Shown: one piece after another, positions 41,970 to 51,069 of the stretch
How the letters are laid out: each line of letters starts with the position of its first letter
How positions within the stretch are numbered: the stretch's first letter is position 1
Translations under genes and position numbers: made by a program
NCBI RefSeq assembly: GCF_017355885.1
Contig: NZ_JAFEUU010000001.1
Span: 558,001-622,000, forward strand
DNA length: 64,000 nucleotides
Reading direction: 5' to 3'
Source of the DNA: Sabulicella rubraurantiaca
GTDB lineage: Bacteria > Pseudomonadota > Alphaproteobacteria > Acetobacterales > Acetobacteraceae
Notes under the pieces: model-generated
Told to the model about the DNA's origin: nothing
Database searches by the model: none
What the model saw: only the letters and a program-made list of their open reading frames with translations

Positions 41970-43289
41970 ATGGCCGAGCGCTCGATCCAGGAGCTTTACC
42001 GCGACGACCCCGAGCGGGCCGACGCCCTGGCCTTCGGCCGGCGAGGTGCGCTGAAGGGTGCGGCGCTCACTGCCATGGGCGCGGCGCTGGGCGCGGCCAT
42101 TCCCTTCGCCCGCCATATGCCGGAAGGGCACCTGCCCGCGCTCTTTTCCCGGCCCGCCGCAGCGCAGGGCAGCGGCGGCAACGCCCCGCCGGTCCTGCGG
42201 ATGGACGGCAAGGCCGAGCTGATCCTGCAAGGCGACCGCCCGCTCGTGGCCGAGACGCCCGAGCATATGCTGGACGAGCCCGTCACAAGCTACCGCCACT
42301 TCTTCATCCGCAACAACGGCCAGATCCCGGAGCAGCATACCGGCGACCCCAATTCCTGGCGCGTCACGGTGGATGGTGAGGTGAACTCGCCCCTCGACCT
42401 GACCGTGGGCGACCTCCGCTCCCGGTTCGAGAACGTGACACTGCAACTCCAGATGGAGTGCGGTGGCAATGGGCGCGCCGCCTTCTCGCCGCAGACGCGC
42501 GGCAATCAGTGGGGCAACGGCGCCATCAGCAACGGCCAATGGACCGGGGTGCGGCTACGCGACGTGTTGCGCGCCGCCGGGCTGAAGCCGGGCGCCACCC
42601 ATACGGGGCATTTTGGCGCGGACCCGCATCTGTCGGGCGCCACGGATCGCGCCGCCATCTCGCGCGGGATGCGTCTGGCCAAGGCGATGGATGACGACAC
42701 GCTGATCGTCTTCCAGCTGAACGGGCAGCCCATTCCGCACATCCATGGCGCGCCGGTGCGGCTGCTGGTTCCAGGCTGGCCGGGTAGCCTTTCGCAGAAA
42801 TGGCTGACCCGCATCGCGGTGCTGGACAAGCCGCATACGGGGGCCGGCATGGGCGGTACCTCCTACCGCCTACCGGTTTCGCCCATCGTACCGGGCAGCA
42901 CCAATGACGGCCGCTCCTTCGCGGAGATGGAGAGCATGCCGGTGCGCTCCATCCTGTCCTCCCATGCCCATGGCACGCGGCTTCCCGCCGGCACCCGCGA
43001 ACTGGACCTCCGCGGCGCCGCCTGGGCGGGCGATCTCTGGGTCAGCAGCGTCCATGTCTCCACGGATTTCGGCGCGACCTGGCAGAAGATGGACCTCGCC
43101 GCACCCGCCAACCGCCATGCCTGGCAGCGCTGGCAGGGCCGCATCTCCCTGCCGCGCGACGGGTATTACGAGATCTGGTATCGCGCGACGGACAGCGAGG
43201 GCCGGATGCAGCCCCATGCGGCGGCGAACTGGAACCCGCAGGGCTACGGCGCCAACCCGATCAGCCGCGCAGCCATCCTGGTCGGGTGA
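41970..43289 (+). CDS. sulfite dehydrogenase, molybdenum subunit (SorA-like)
   Basis: This periplasmic molybdopterin enzyme of the sulfite oxidase family has 439 residues. A twin-arginine leader (FGRRGALKGAALTAMG, RR at 24-25) directs Tat export after folding. The molybdenum-ligating cysteine is C164 in LQMECGGNGRAAF. The cofactor and dimerisation (Mo-co) domains follow, with VPGWPGSLSQKWL and the C-terminal WAGDLWVSSVHVSTDFGATW. There is no heme domain in the chain. The adjacent cytochrome c gene, coupled by GTGA overlap, would accept the electrons, as in SorAB. Sulfite is the likely substrate. Confidence 0.9.
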   Translation: MAERSIQELYRDDPERADALAFGRRGALKGAALTAMGAALGAAIPFARHMPEGHLPALFSRPAAAQGSGGNAPPVLRMDGKAELILQGDRPLVAETPEHMLDEPVTSYRHFFIRNNGQIPEQHTGDPNSWRVTVDGEVNSPLDLTVGDLRSRFENVTLQLQMECGGNGRAAFSPQTRGNQWGNGAISNGQWTGVRLRDVLRAAGLKPGATHTGHFGADPHLSGATDRAAISRGMRLAKAMDDDTLIVFQLNGQPIPHIHGAPVRLLVPGWPGSLSQKWLTRIAVLDKPHTGAGMGGTSYRLPVSPIVPGSTNDGRSFAEMESMPVRSILSSHAHGTRLPAGTRELDLRGAAWAGDLWVSSVHVSTDFGATWQKMDLAAPANRHAWQRWQGRISLPRDGYYEIWYRATDSEGRMQPHAAANWNPQGYGANPISRAAILVG

Positions 43290-43606
43290 GGATGCGCCAC
43301 TTCCTCCTCCTTGCTCTCCTTCTCGCCACACCCGCAGCGGCGCAGGAGGAGGACCCCTCCATCCTGCCTGAGGGGCCGGGCCAGGAGGAGGTATTCTACG
43401 CCTGCACCGCCTGCCACTCGACGGCGATCATCCGGCGCTCCGGCTTCGACCGGAATCGCTGGGACGGGCTGATGGACTGGATGACCGAGGTGCACGGCAT
43501 GGCGCCGCTGGAAGGCGAGGAGCGGCGGCAGATCGTGGATTACCTCGCGCAGCATTTCGGCCCGCGTGGGGGATCGGCGCGCGGGCGAAACCCCTTCCTG
43601 CCATGA
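43286..43606 (+). CDS. c-type cytochrome, SorB-like
   Basis: This 106-residue exported monoheme cytochrome has a signal peptide (HFLLLALLLATPAAAQ) and one heme site CTACH with a distal methionine candidate in EVHGMAPLEGEE. The GTG at 43286 overlaps the sorA stop; an ATG at 43292 is the alternative start. It is the probable electron acceptor for the sulfite dehydrogenase, passing electrons to the respiratory chain. Confidence 0.88.
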   Translation: MRMRHFLLLALLLATPAAAQEEDPSILPEGPGQEEVFYACTACHSTAIIRRSGFDRNRWDGLMDWMTEVHGMAPLEGEERRQIVDYLAQHFGPRGGSARGRNPFLP

Positions 43607-44217
43607 TCGCACGCCTCGCCTGCCTGCACACGGCACGAAGCAACGCGGCCCTATTCGAGGCGGCGGTCGACGCCCTGCCCGTTCGCGCGGCTGAGCTTTC
43701 GCACCATGCCCGCCCTGACCTGCTGCGCGAGCCCGACGCGGCCACGCTGGACGAGGCGGCGCGCGTGATGGAGGCGCTGACTCGCGGGGCAGATTCGGTG
43801 ATCCTCACCTGCTCCACCATCGGCCGGGCAGTTGAGCGGGTGCGCGCCCCCTGCCCCGTGCTGCGCGCGGATGCGGCACTGGCAGAGGCGGCGACGCGTT
43901 CGGGCGGCGAGGTGACCGTGCTCTACGCCGCGCCGACCACGCGCGAGCCAACGGAGGCGCTGTTCTCGGCCGCCGCCGCCCGCACCGGCGCCACCGTGAA
44001 GCTGCATTTCGTCGCCAAGGCGTGGGATTGCTTCCTGGGCGGCGATCTCTCCGGCTACCACGCCCGCATCCGGGAGGCGGCCGAGGAGGCGATGGGCCGC
44101 GTCGCCTTCGCCCAGGCCAGCATGACACCCGCTGCCGAGGGGCTGACGCCGCGGCCCCTTACCGTCCCGGGCGCCGCTATCCTCGCGGCGCTGCGTGCCA
44201 TTCGCGAGGCGCGCTAG
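43603..44217 (+). CDS. Asp/Glu racemase-like protein
   Basis: This is a 204-residue cytoplasmic protein. The motif VILTCSTIGRAVE (C70) matches the first catalytic cysteine loop of aspartate/glutamate/hydantoin racemases and arylmalonate decarboxylase. The second cysteine loop, expected near residue 172, reads AFAQASMTPAAE and lacks a cysteine. With one cysteine a classical two-base racemase mechanism is unlikely; a decarboxylase-like or altered activity is possible. The ATG overlaps the cytochrome stop (ATGA), so it belongs to the same operon. The function is not known. Confidence 0.65.
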   Translation: MIARLACLHTARSNAALFEAAVDALPVRAAELSHHARPDLLREPDAATLDEAARVMEALTRGADSVILTCSTIGRAVERVRAPCPVLRADAALAEAATRSGGEVTVLYAAPTTREPTEALFSAAAARTGATVKLHFVAKAWDCFLGGDLSGYHARIREAAEEAMGRVAFAQASMTPAAEGLTPRPLTVPGAAILAALRAIREAR

Positions 44218-44247
44218 ACTCTGCCCCCGAATCGAAGGGGTACAGGC

Positions 44248-44874
44248 ATGGCCTTCGTGATCGCCGTCGCGCAGCAGAAGGGGGGCGCGGGGAAATCCAC
44301 CCTCGCCGCCAACCTCGCCGTTGCGCTGGGAGAGGGAGGGCCGGTCACTCTGCTGGACACCGACCCGCAGCAATCCCTGGCGCGATGGCATGCCATCCGG
44401 GTCGCCCAAGGACATGCGCCGCTGCGCTTCGACACGCCCTCGGGCTGGCGGGTGCCTTCGTCGCTGGATGGATTGCGGCGCGGGCCGGGCTTCGTGGTGC
44501 TCGACACCCCACCGGCGGCGGACACGGACGCGAAGCAGATGTTGCGCGCCGCGGACCTCGTCCTGATCCCCCTCCAGCCCTCCCTTCCCGACCTCTGGGC
44601 CAGCGAGGCGACGGTCGCCCTGGCGGAGGGCGAGCGGAAACCCTGGCGCTACGTGCTGAACCGCGTCCCGCCGCAATCGCGCGTGGCCGAGGTGGTGCTG
44701 GAGGAACTTGCCCGCCGCAAGGCGCCGCTGCTGGCGGAACGCCTGGGCAACCGCGCGGTCTATGCCACAGCATTCGCCACCGGCCAGGGCGTCACCGAGG
44801 CGCAGCCCCGTTCCACCGCCGCTTCCGAGCTTCGGGCCCTCGCCTCTTCCATCCGGGGGCTTGCCGGCCAATAA
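44248..44874 (+). CDS. ParA family ATPase (orphan)
   Basis: This is a 208-residue ParA/MinD-type ATPase. The deviant Walker A is QQKGGAGKSTLAANLAVAL (signature lysine and KST), Walker A' is LLDTDPQQSLARW, and Walker B is FVVLDTPPAAD. The N-terminal DNA-binding extension of plasmid ParA is absent, so it is the short chromosomal type that positions cargo. No parB or parS-like partner is visible beside it. The gene is 30 bases after the racemase-like gene and precedes a CopD-like membrane protein. Confidence 0.9.
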   Translation: MAFVIAVAQQKGGAGKSTLAANLAVALGEGGPVTLLDTDPQQSLARWHAIRVAQGHAPLRFDTPSGWRVPSSLDGLRRGPGFVVLDTPPAADTDAKQMLRAADLVLIPLQPSLPDLWASEATVALAEGERKPWRYVLNRVPPQSRVAEVVLEELARRKAPLLAERLGNRAVYATAFATGQGVTEAQPRSTAASELRALASSIRGLAGQ

Positions 44875-44881
44875 AAGAAGG

Positions 44882-45340
44882 ATGCTGCCAAACCTCCTTT
44901 ACGCCCTGCACGTCTTTTTCGCCGCGCTCTGGGTGGGCGGCATGGCATTCGCCATCCTCGCATTGCGCCCTTCCCTCGCCGCGCTGGAACCGGCGCAGCG
45001 CATGGCGCTGATGGGCGGGACGCACCGGCGATTCTTTGTCATCGTCTGGCACGCCATGCCGATCGTGCTCCTGTCCGGCTACAGCCTGCTGCTCGGCTAT
45101 TACGGCGGCTTCCGTGGTGCAGGCTGGCATGTCCACCTGATGCATATGACCGGGCTGCTGATGGCGGCCGTGTTCCTGGCGGTCTTCTTCGGCCCCTGGA
45201 AGCAGATGCGCGCCGCCCTGGCCGCTGGCGACCAGGCGGGCGCCGCCGCCGCCAATGACCGGGTTCGCCAGCTCGTCACCGCGAACCTCCTCCTCGGAAC
45301 CCTCACCGTGCTGGTCGCGGCCTGGGGCCGCCTGGGATGA
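44882..45340 (+). CDS. CopD-like four-helix membrane protein
   Basis: This 152-residue integral membrane protein has four predicted helices. It begins MLPNLLYALHVFFAALWVGG, carries histidines in the helices (ALHVF, VIVWHAM, HVHLMHMTGLLM) and ends with a helix around ANLLLGTLTVLVAAWG. The plan and the LHVFFAALWVGG opening resemble the CopD/DUF2214-type integral proteins with heme- or metal-ligating histidines. The ATG has GAAGG directly abutting it, an unusual spacing; a TTG at 44861 overlapping ParA is the alternative. Function unknown. Confidence 0.7.
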   Translation: MLPNLLYALHVFFAALWVGGMAFAILALRPSLAALEPAQRMALMGGTHRRFFVIVWHAMPIVLLSGYSLLLGYYGGFRGAGWHVHLMHMTGLLMAAVFLAVFFGPWKQMRAALAAGDQAGAAAANDRVRQLVTANLLLGTLTVLVAAWGRLG

Positions 45341-45765
45341 ACCCGCCGCGGCTTACCATCAGCGACGACGATTATCCCGAGCTGGAAGCAGTCGCCGCCA
45401 TCCAGCGTGGCCTCCATACCTTCAACCAGGAGATGGGCGGCCCCTATGACCGCGAGCCGGTCACCGTGCTGGCGCGCGACGAGAATGAGGTGGTGAAGGG
45501 CGGGCTGCTCGGCCTCACCTACTGGAACTGGCTGTTCATCGACTGGCTATGGCTGTCGCGCGAGGTGCGTGGCCAGGGTCTCGGCACCGACCTCCTTTCG
45601 CGGGCGGAGGCAGTCGCGCGCGGGCGGGGCTGCACCGACGCCTATACCGACACATTCTCCTTTACCGCCGCGAATTTCTGGAAGCGCAACGGCTGGATCG
45701 AAGCGGGTCGGCTGGACGGCATGCCGCCCGGCCATTCGCGCATCTGGTACCGCAAGAAACTCTGA
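45337..45765 (+). CDS. GNAT family N-acetyltransferase
   Basis: This is a 142-residue acyltransferase. The acetyl-CoA pyrophosphate loop is REVRGQGLGTDLLSRAE around residues 76-92. It is followed by the GCTDAYTDTFSFTAANFWKRNGW core and a closing WYRKKL strand. The ATG overlaps the preceding stop (ATGA). Substrate unknown. Confidence 0.85.
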   Translation: MNPPRLTISDDDYPELEAVAAIQRGLHTFNQEMGGPYDREPVTVLARDENEVVKGGLLGLTYWNWLFIDWLWLSREVRGQGLGTDLLSRAEAVARGRGCTDAYTDTFSFTAANFWKRNGWIEAGRLDGMPPGHSRIWYRKKL

Positions 45766-45775
45766 GGAGACGCCT

Positions 45776-46750
45776 ATGAAGGCCGCCATTGTCACCGAAC
45801 AGGGCCTCGTCGTTCAGGAAGTCCCGGAGCCGAAGCCGGGACCGCAGCAGGTTCTGATCAGGCTACGTGCCGTCGGCATGAACCGCGCCGACCTGGCCAT
45901 CGCGGCAGGGCATCGCCACGGCGCGATCGGCGGCCCCGGGGCCATCCCCGGGCTCGAAGGCGCGGGCGAGGTGGTGGAGGTCGGGCCAGATGTGCCGGAT
46001 TCGATCCGACCGGGCATGCGGGTCATGGCCTCCCTCGCCTCCTCTTACGCGGAATACGCGGTGGCCGATTGGGGCCGCGTGTCGCCGATCCCGGATGCCA
46101 ACATGTCGTGGGAGGTCGCGGCCACGCTGCCCGTCGCGCTGCAGACCATGCACGACGCGGTGGTGACGCATGGCCGTGCCGGGCCGTCGCGCACGGTGAT
46201 GATCCAGGGCGCCTCCTCCGGCGTCGGACTGATGGGCTTGCAGGTAGCCCGGCTGATGGGCAGCCCGGTGGTGATCGGCACCTCCACCAATGCAGAGCGG
46301 CGCGCGCGCCTTCGCGAATTCGGTGCGACCCTCGCCGTCGACACCAACGATCCCACCTGGGTCGATCAGGTGCTGGAGGCGACGGAGGGGCGCGGCGTGG
46401 ATTCGGTGGTGGACCAGATCAGCGGCTCGCTGGTTCGCCACACCATGCGCGCCACCGCCATCCTGGGCCGCATCGTGAATGTGGGGCGCCTGGGCGGCAT
46501 GGTCGCGGATTTTGATTTCGACCTGCATGCAGCGCGGCGGATCACCTATATCGGCGTGACCTTCCGTACACGCTCCGCCGACGAGATCCGCGAGATCGTG
46601 CGCAAGATGCGCGCGGACCTCTGGCCCGCGCTGGAGCGCGGCGAACTGCGTCTGCCGCTGGATCGCTGCTTCCCGCTGGACGAGGTCGGGGCGGCGCTGG
46701 CGCATATGAAGGCCAATGCACACTTCGGGAAGATCGCCCTGATCCCCTGA
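45776..46750 (+). CDS. zinc-independent quinone oxidoreductase-like MDR protein
   Basis: This medium-chain dehydrogenase/reductase has 324 residues starting at the ATG at 45776 (MKAAIVTEQGLVVQEVPEPK) after GAGGAG. It has no zinc ligands. The N-terminal GroES-like domain contains GLEGAGEVVEVG. The NAD(P)H fold has the quinone-reductase-type loop IQGASSGVGLMGLQVAR, and the domain closes with FPLDEVGAALAHMKANAHFGK. It probably reduces a quinone or an activated double bond; the substrate cannot be set. Confidence 0.88.
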   Translation: MKAAIVTEQGLVVQEVPEPKPGPQQVLIRLRAVGMNRADLAIAAGHRHGAIGGPGAIPGLEGAGEVVEVGPDVPDSIRPGMRVMASLASSYAEYAVADWGRVSPIPDANMSWEVAATLPVALQTMHDAVVTHGRAGPSRTVMIQGASSGVGLMGLQVARLMGSPVVIGTSTNAERRARLREFGATLAVDTNDPTWVDQVLEATEGRGVDSVVDQISGSLVRHTMRATAILGRIVNVGRLGGMVADFDFDLHAARRITYIGVTFRTRSADEIREIVRKMRADLWPALERGELRLPLDRCFPLDEVGAALAHMKANAHFGKIALIP

Positions 46751-46763
46751 GGGGCGGCATCCC

Positions 46764-47235
46764 GTGACCGCCTCCCCCGAGGACGCGCTGTGGACTGCGG
46801 GGGTCGTGCCGATGCCGGTCGGAAGTGGCCCTGTATCGAGACGGACAAGGCCGGGAGGATCGCGGTGGCGCCGGACCTTTCGGTTCCGGGCCATCCGGAG
46901 ATCTTCGCCGTCGCGACCTCGCCGCCGCGGAGGACAGCAAGGGGCCCCACGTGGGGAAGCTTCTCACCGAGCGAGCCTTTGAGCGGAGTTCAGCTTCCCC
47001 GTTCAGCTATCGCCACTACGGCAAGCTCGCGACGATCGGGCGGCATTCCGCCGTGGTCTATCTGGACTGCTTCAAGCTGCGCGACCACATCGGCTGGTGC
47101 TTCTGGGGCATCGCGCAAGCGTTGTTCCTGATCGGCTTCCGCAGCCGCGTCGTCGTGTCCTTCGAGTGGCTGTGGAGCTACCTGACCTTGCAGCGCAGCG
47201 CCCGGCTCATCACCGGGCGCCGGCGGGACGACTGA
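46764..47235 (+). pseudogene. 3' remnant of a type II NADH dehydrogenase
   Basis: Three successive frames give a continuous match to the C-terminal third of NDH-2 flavoproteins. They are ALWTAGV (near 46785), then IETDKAGRIAVAPDL and PGHPEIFAVA (46840-46920), then YRHYGKLATIGRHSAVV, GFRSRVVVSFEWLWSYLT and ARLITG to the stop at 47235. The FAVGDT flavin loop is broken at the second shift, and the N-terminal FAD and NADH domains are missing. It is therefore a decayed single-subunit NADH:quinone oxidoreductase, non-functional. It ends 4 bases before the convergent Bug receptor gene. Confidence 0.82.
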
Positions 47236-47239
47236 AGTC

Positions 47240-48190
47240 CTAGCTCAGCTGCATGCCGGTGCGGCGCACTACCTCAGCCCAGCGGGCGGCGTCGGCGCGA
47301 AGGCGCTCGCCCAGCGCCTCGGCGGGGGTATCCACCGGCTCAATGCCCAGGCCCTTCAGGCGTTCGGCGACTTCTGGCACGCGCAGCACCTGGCCCACGG
47401 CGGCGTTAATGCGGGCGATCAAAGCAGGGTCGGTGCCCTTTGGGGCGACTAGGCCGTGCCAGCCCGACGCCTCCAGCCCGGACAGCCCAGCCTCGGACAG
47501 GGTCGGGACTTCCGGCAGGGCGGCGGCGCGAGCCGAAGTGGACACGGCGATACCCTTCAGGCGCCCGACCTTCACGTGGTCCGTCACCGCGCCGATGTTG
47601 ATCATGACGCCCTGGAGCGAGCCGCCGAGCAGGTCGTTGACCGCCAGCGCACCGCCACGATAGGGCGCGTGGGTCCAGCTCGTTTCCGTGACCTGTTGCA
47701 GCACCTCGATCAGCAGATGGGACAACTGTCCATTGCCTGGCGTCCCGACCGCGACCGGATTGTGGCGGCTGTATTCCACGAATTCGCGCAGGGAATTTGC
47801 CGGGAAATCCGCGCGGGCGACGAGGATCTGCGGCACCGAAGTGACTTGCGCAACCGGGACGAGGTCGGTCAGCGGGTCAAAGGACAGGCGCGGGAAGAGC
47901 GCCTTGTTGATGGAGAGACTATCGGCGCCCGCCACCAGCGTCAGCCCATCTGGGCACGCCCGCGCCCCGGCTTCATAGCCGATATTGGAGCCGGCCCCCG
48001 GCAGGTTCTCCACCACGATGGAGGTGCCCAGCGCGGGGCCAAGGTGGCGCGCCACCAAGCGCGCGACGATGTCCTGCGAGCCGCCGGGAGCCACCGGGAC
48101 GATGAGGCGGATCGGGCGCTCTCCCTGCGCGAGCGCCGGCAGGGGCAATGCCAGGGAAGCGGCAGCAGCAACGAGCGAACGGCGATTCAT
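47240..48190 (-). CDS. Bug family tripartite tricarboxylate transporter receptor
   Basis: This is a periplasmic solute receptor of 316 residues. The signal peptide is [20 protein letters not shown]. Bug motifs are visible: [20 protein letters not shown] at the mature start, the [15 protein letters not shown] loop, and [18 protein letters not shown]. The start is the ATG at 48190; the extension to 48241 is not signal-like. No TctA or TctB permease lies nearby, a common situation for Bug proteins, so the ligand is unknown. It has a credible promoter upstream. Confidence 0.9.
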   Translation of the reverse strand: MNRRSLVAAAASLALPLPALAQGERPIRLIVPVAPGGSQDIVARLVARHLGPALGTSIVVENLPGAGSNIGYEAGARACPDGLTLVAGADSLSINKALFPRLSFDPLTDLVPVAQVTSVPQILVARADFPANSLREFVEYSRHNPVAVGTPGNGQLSHLLIEVLQQVTETSWTHAPYRGGALAVNDLLGGSLQGVMINIGAVTDHVKVGRLKGIAVSTSARAAALPEVPTLSEAGLSGLEASGWHGLVAPKGTDPALIARINAAVGQVLRVPEVAERLKGLGIEPVDTPAEALGERLRADAARWAEVVRRTGMQLS

Positions 48191-48223
48191 CGTGGAAACC
48201 CCTATTGCACGATTTATTTGTGT

Positions 48224-48252
48224 TTTATCGGAACTATACACCGCTACGTCAA
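48224..48252 (-). promoter_or_regulatory. candidate promoter of the Bug receptor gene
   Basis: TTGACG (48252-48247), 17 bases, then GATAAA (48229-48224) on the minus strand, in a locally AT-rich patch between the Bug gene and cysK. Confidence 0.5.
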
Positions 48253-48355
48253 CGTTCTTTCCGTGTGGAAGATCGGCGACGTGCGCATCCCCGGCACGCG
48301 TGGGAAGCGTGGATGGGGATTTCCACGCCGCGCCGCGCAGACATAAGCTACCGCT

Positions 48356-49351
48356 ATGTGGACCGCCCCCTCAGCCGGCTTGCTCGGCTCCATCGGAAAC
48401 ACGCCGCTCATCCGCCTCCACCGCGCCAGCGAGGCGACGGGATGCGAGATCCTCGGCAAGGCAGAGTTCATGAATCCCGGTGGCTCGGTGAAGGACCGCG
48501 CCGCCCTCGCCATCATCGAGGCGGCGGAGCAGCGTGGCACGCTGAAGCCCGGCGGCGTGATCGTCGAGGGAACGGCGGGCAACACCGGGATCGGCCTGAC
48601 CCTGGTGGGCAACGCGCGCGGCTACCGCTCAGTCATCGTGATGCCCGAGACGCAGAGCCAGGAGAAGATCGACTTCCTGCGCATGATCGGCGCCGAGCTG
48701 CGCCTCGTGCCCGCCAAGCCCTTCAAGGACCCAGGCAACTACGTCCACGTCTCCCGCCGCCTCGCCGAGGAGGAGGGCTGGTTCTGGGCCAATCAGTTCG
48801 ACAATCTCGACAACCGCGAGGGTCATCGCCGCACCACGGGCGCCGAGATCATCGCCCAGGCCGGCGGCAAGGTGGATGGCTTCACCTGCTCCTGCGGCAC
48901 GGGTGGAACGTTGGCGGGCGTGGCGCTGGCGCTGAAGGCGCACGACGCCTCCACCCGCGTCGTCCTGGCCGACCCGCTGGGCAGCGCCCTCTATTCCTGG
49001 CGCAAGACCGGCGAGCCGGTGATGTCCGAAGGCACGTCCATCACCGAAGGCATTGGTCAGTCCCGTGTACCGGCCAATCTGGAAGGCGCACCGATCGACG
49101 ATGCCATCCAGGTGACGGACCCCGAGGCGCTGGAGCAGGTCTTCGACCTGACGCGGCACGAGGGCCTGTGCGTGGGCGGTTCGGCCGGGCTAAACGTGGC
49201 GGCGGCGGTGAAGCTGGCGCGGGAAATGGGGCCGGGCCACCGTATCGTCACCATACTTTGCGATGGCGGTTCGCGTTACCAGTCCAAGCTGTTCAACCCG
49301 GAGTTCCTGCGAGGGAAGAACCTGCCCACCCCGCCGTGGCTCGAATCATGA
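48356..49351 (+). CDS. cysK: cysteine synthase A (O-acetylserine sulfhydrylase)
   Basis: This PLP enzyme makes cysteine from O-acetylserine and sulfide. It has 331 residues. The PLP lysine is K46 in [11 protein letters not shown]. The asparagine-bearing loop [11 protein letters not shown], the phosphate-binding [10 protein letters not shown] and the closing [12 protein letters not shown] are visible. It is coupled to the serine acetyltransferase gene by an ATGA overlap, so the two steps of cysteine synthesis are made together. Cystathionine beta-synthase-like enzymes are similar, but the operon partner supports cysK. Confidence 0.92.
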   Translation: MWTAPSAGLLGSIGNTPLIRLHRASEATGCEILGKAEFMNPGGSVKDRAALAIIEAAEQRGTLKPGGVIVEGTAGNTGIGLTLVGNARGYRSVIVMPETQSQEKIDFLRMIGAELRLVPAKPFKDPGNYVHVSRRLAEEEGWFWANQFDNLDNREGHRRTTGAEIIAQAGGKVDGFTCSCGTGGTLAGVALALKAHDASTRVVLADPLGSALYSWRKTGEPVMSEGTSITEGIGQSRVPANLEGAPIDDAIQVTDPEALEQVFDLTRHEGLCVGGSAGLNVAAAVKLAREMGPGHRIVTILCDGGSRYQSKLFNPEFLRGKNLPTPPWLES

Positions 49352-50001
49352 TTGGCGAGATGCTGGAACTTGGCCGTTCCATCCGCGAACGGGACCCGGC
49401 CCGCCCCTCCTGGGGCGAGGTGGTGTTCTCCTACCCGGGCCTCCATGCGGTTCTGTGGCACCGCTTGGCCCACGCGCTGTGGCGCGCCGGGCTGCGCGGC
49501 GCAGGGCGCTTCGCGTCGCATCTCGGCCGGATGCTGACGGGAATCGAGATCCATCCCGGCGCCCGGATCGGACGGCGCCTCTTTATCGACCACGGCATGG
49601 GGGTGGTGGTCGGTGAGACGGCGGAGATCGGCGATGACGTGCTGATCTATCATGGCGTCACGCTGGGCGGGCTTTCGCTCAAGCCCGGAAAGCGGCACCC
49701 GACCATCCGCAGCGGCGCGGTGATCGGTGCGGGCGCCCAGGTGCTTGGGCCCATCACCGTCGGGTACGGGGCACGGGTAGGCGCGAACGCCGTCGCCGTG
49801 AATGACGTGCCCGACGGCGCCACGGTGGTCGGCATCCCGGCGCGCTGCCCGCCCTCCGATTGCGGGCAGGAGCCGAATGTCGGTTACGGGCTTTCGGCCT
49901 CGAATCCCGACCCGGTCGGGGAAAGGCTGGCAGCGCTGGAGGCAGAAATCCGTCGCCTCCGGGCCGAAGTGGAGCGGAGCGCTCTGCGGGAGCGAAGCTA
50001 G
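49348..50001 (+). CDS. cysE: serine O-acetyltransferase (EpsC type)
   Basis: This enzyme acetylates serine for cysteine synthesis. It has 217 residues from the ATG at 49348. A short N-terminal helical domain is followed by a left-handed beta helix made of hexapeptide repeats ([40 protein letters not shown]). The catalytic histidine is in DHGMG. The tail ends with a coiled-coil-like helix ([15 protein letters not shown]). It is shorter than E. coli CysE and resembles the EpsC/SrpH class. Tandem with cysK. Confidence 0.92.
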   Translation: MIGEMLELGRSIRERDPARPSWGEVVFSYPGLHAVLWHRLAHALWRAGLRGAGRFASHLGRMLTGIEIHPGARIGRRLFIDHGMGVVVGETAEIGDDVLIYHGVTLGGLSLKPGKRHPTIRSGAVIGAGAQVLGPITVGYGARVGANAVAVNDVPDGATVVGIPARCPPSDCGQEPNVGYGLSASNPDPVGERLAALEAEIRRLRAEVERSALRERS

Positions 50002-50079
50002 CGGCGCAACCGGCGCCCCCATTCGACGCTTACCATCATGGGCAGGGCGCAAGACCCAAGCCTGCTTGGGAGGTGTCGA

Positions 50080-51066
50080 ATGGACGTTTCCGTCATCCTG
50101 CCACTCCGCGCCGGCGCGGCCTCTCCCTCCGGGATGATGCGCTCCATCTTCGGGCAGCGGCATGAGCCGCGCGAGGTGATCGTGGTGGATGACGGGGCGA
50201 CGGATGAAGGCCTGGCCCTCAAGGCTGAGTTCGGCTCACGTCTCGCCATGCTGCGCGTGGAGCGCTCCGGCGGGGTGCAGGCGATGCGCAATGCCGGCAT
50301 CGCCAAGGCGCGGGGCGACTGGCTGGCCTTCGTGGATGGGAGCGAATGCTGGGGGCCGGATTTCCTGCTCCGCCTGGCGACGCTGCACCGCGCGGCCCCG
50401 AAGCTCGACCTTCTCTTCACAGATTTCCGCCAAGGGGAACCGGCCGCCGCGACCGGCTTCGCTGCGGCGCCCCCAGGTTGGTGGGACGGGAGCAGGCGGC
50501 AGGACCTCCCCGAGGGATGGGTGTTCGAGCGCCCGGTCGCCGCCCTCGCCTTCCGCTGGACGCCGATCCGGCTTTCCGCTTCCGTCTTCGCCCGCTCGCT
50601 GGTGGAGCGCGTCGGAGGCTTCGATTCCCGCATGCGCGGCCTCCGCCCGGAGGCCTGGGAGTTCCTGCTGCGCTGCCTTTACGCGGGCCGTCTTGGCGCC
50701 CTGCCAGAGGCCCTGGTCGCGGTCAGGCGCGGCGATACCGCCACTCCACACGACCAGGCCGGACGACTGATTCAGGAAGTGGAACTGCTGCGCTTCGTCC
50801 TGCGTCATCACCGCGAGGCGGTGCCGTTCCGCGCCGTGATCGAGGAGGAAATCCGCCACCGCCGCGTCGCCGCCGCGGACCTCGCCTTCGCCGAGCGCAA
50901 CCACGCCCTGGCGCGGCGCCTCCTGTCGGAGGTCGCCTCGCGCGACCGTTCGCTCCGGCTGCGGGCCAAGGCGGCGTGCCTCGCCCTGCCGGACAGGCTG
51001 GGGCTGCCGCTGAACGGCCTGCTCCAGCGCTTGTCGGAATGGCGGCAGCGCCGGGCTGCCGCCTGA
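50080..51066 (+). CDS. GT-A family 2 glycosyltransferase-like protein
   Basis: This is a 328-residue protein. MDVSVILPLRAGAASPSGMM opens a GT2 fold with nucleotide-sugar contacts in VIVVDDGATDEG. The DxD position reads FVDGSE, with an atypical acidic pair, so catalytic competence is not certain. GGVQAMRNAGIAKARGDWLA is the conserved family segment. The C-terminal 80 residues are helical and basic. The start at 50080 follows GGGAGG at good spacing. Acceptor unknown. Confidence 0.8.
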   Translation: MDVSVILPLRAGAASPSGMMRSIFGQRHEPREVIVVDDGATDEGLALKAEFGSRLAMLRVERSGGVQAMRNAGIAKARGDWLAFVDGSECWGPDFLLRLATLHRAAPKLDLLFTDFRQGEPAAATGFAAAPPGWWDGSRRQDLPEGWVFERPVAALAFRWTPIRLSASVFARSLVERVGGFDSRMRGLRPEAWEFLLRCLYAGRLGALPEALVAVRRGDTATPHDQAGRLIQEVELLRFVLRHHREAVPFRAVIEEEIRHRRVAAADLAFAERNHALARRLLSEVASRDRSLRLRAKAACLALPDRLGLPLNGLLQRLSEWRQRRAAA

Positions 51067-51069
51067 ATC

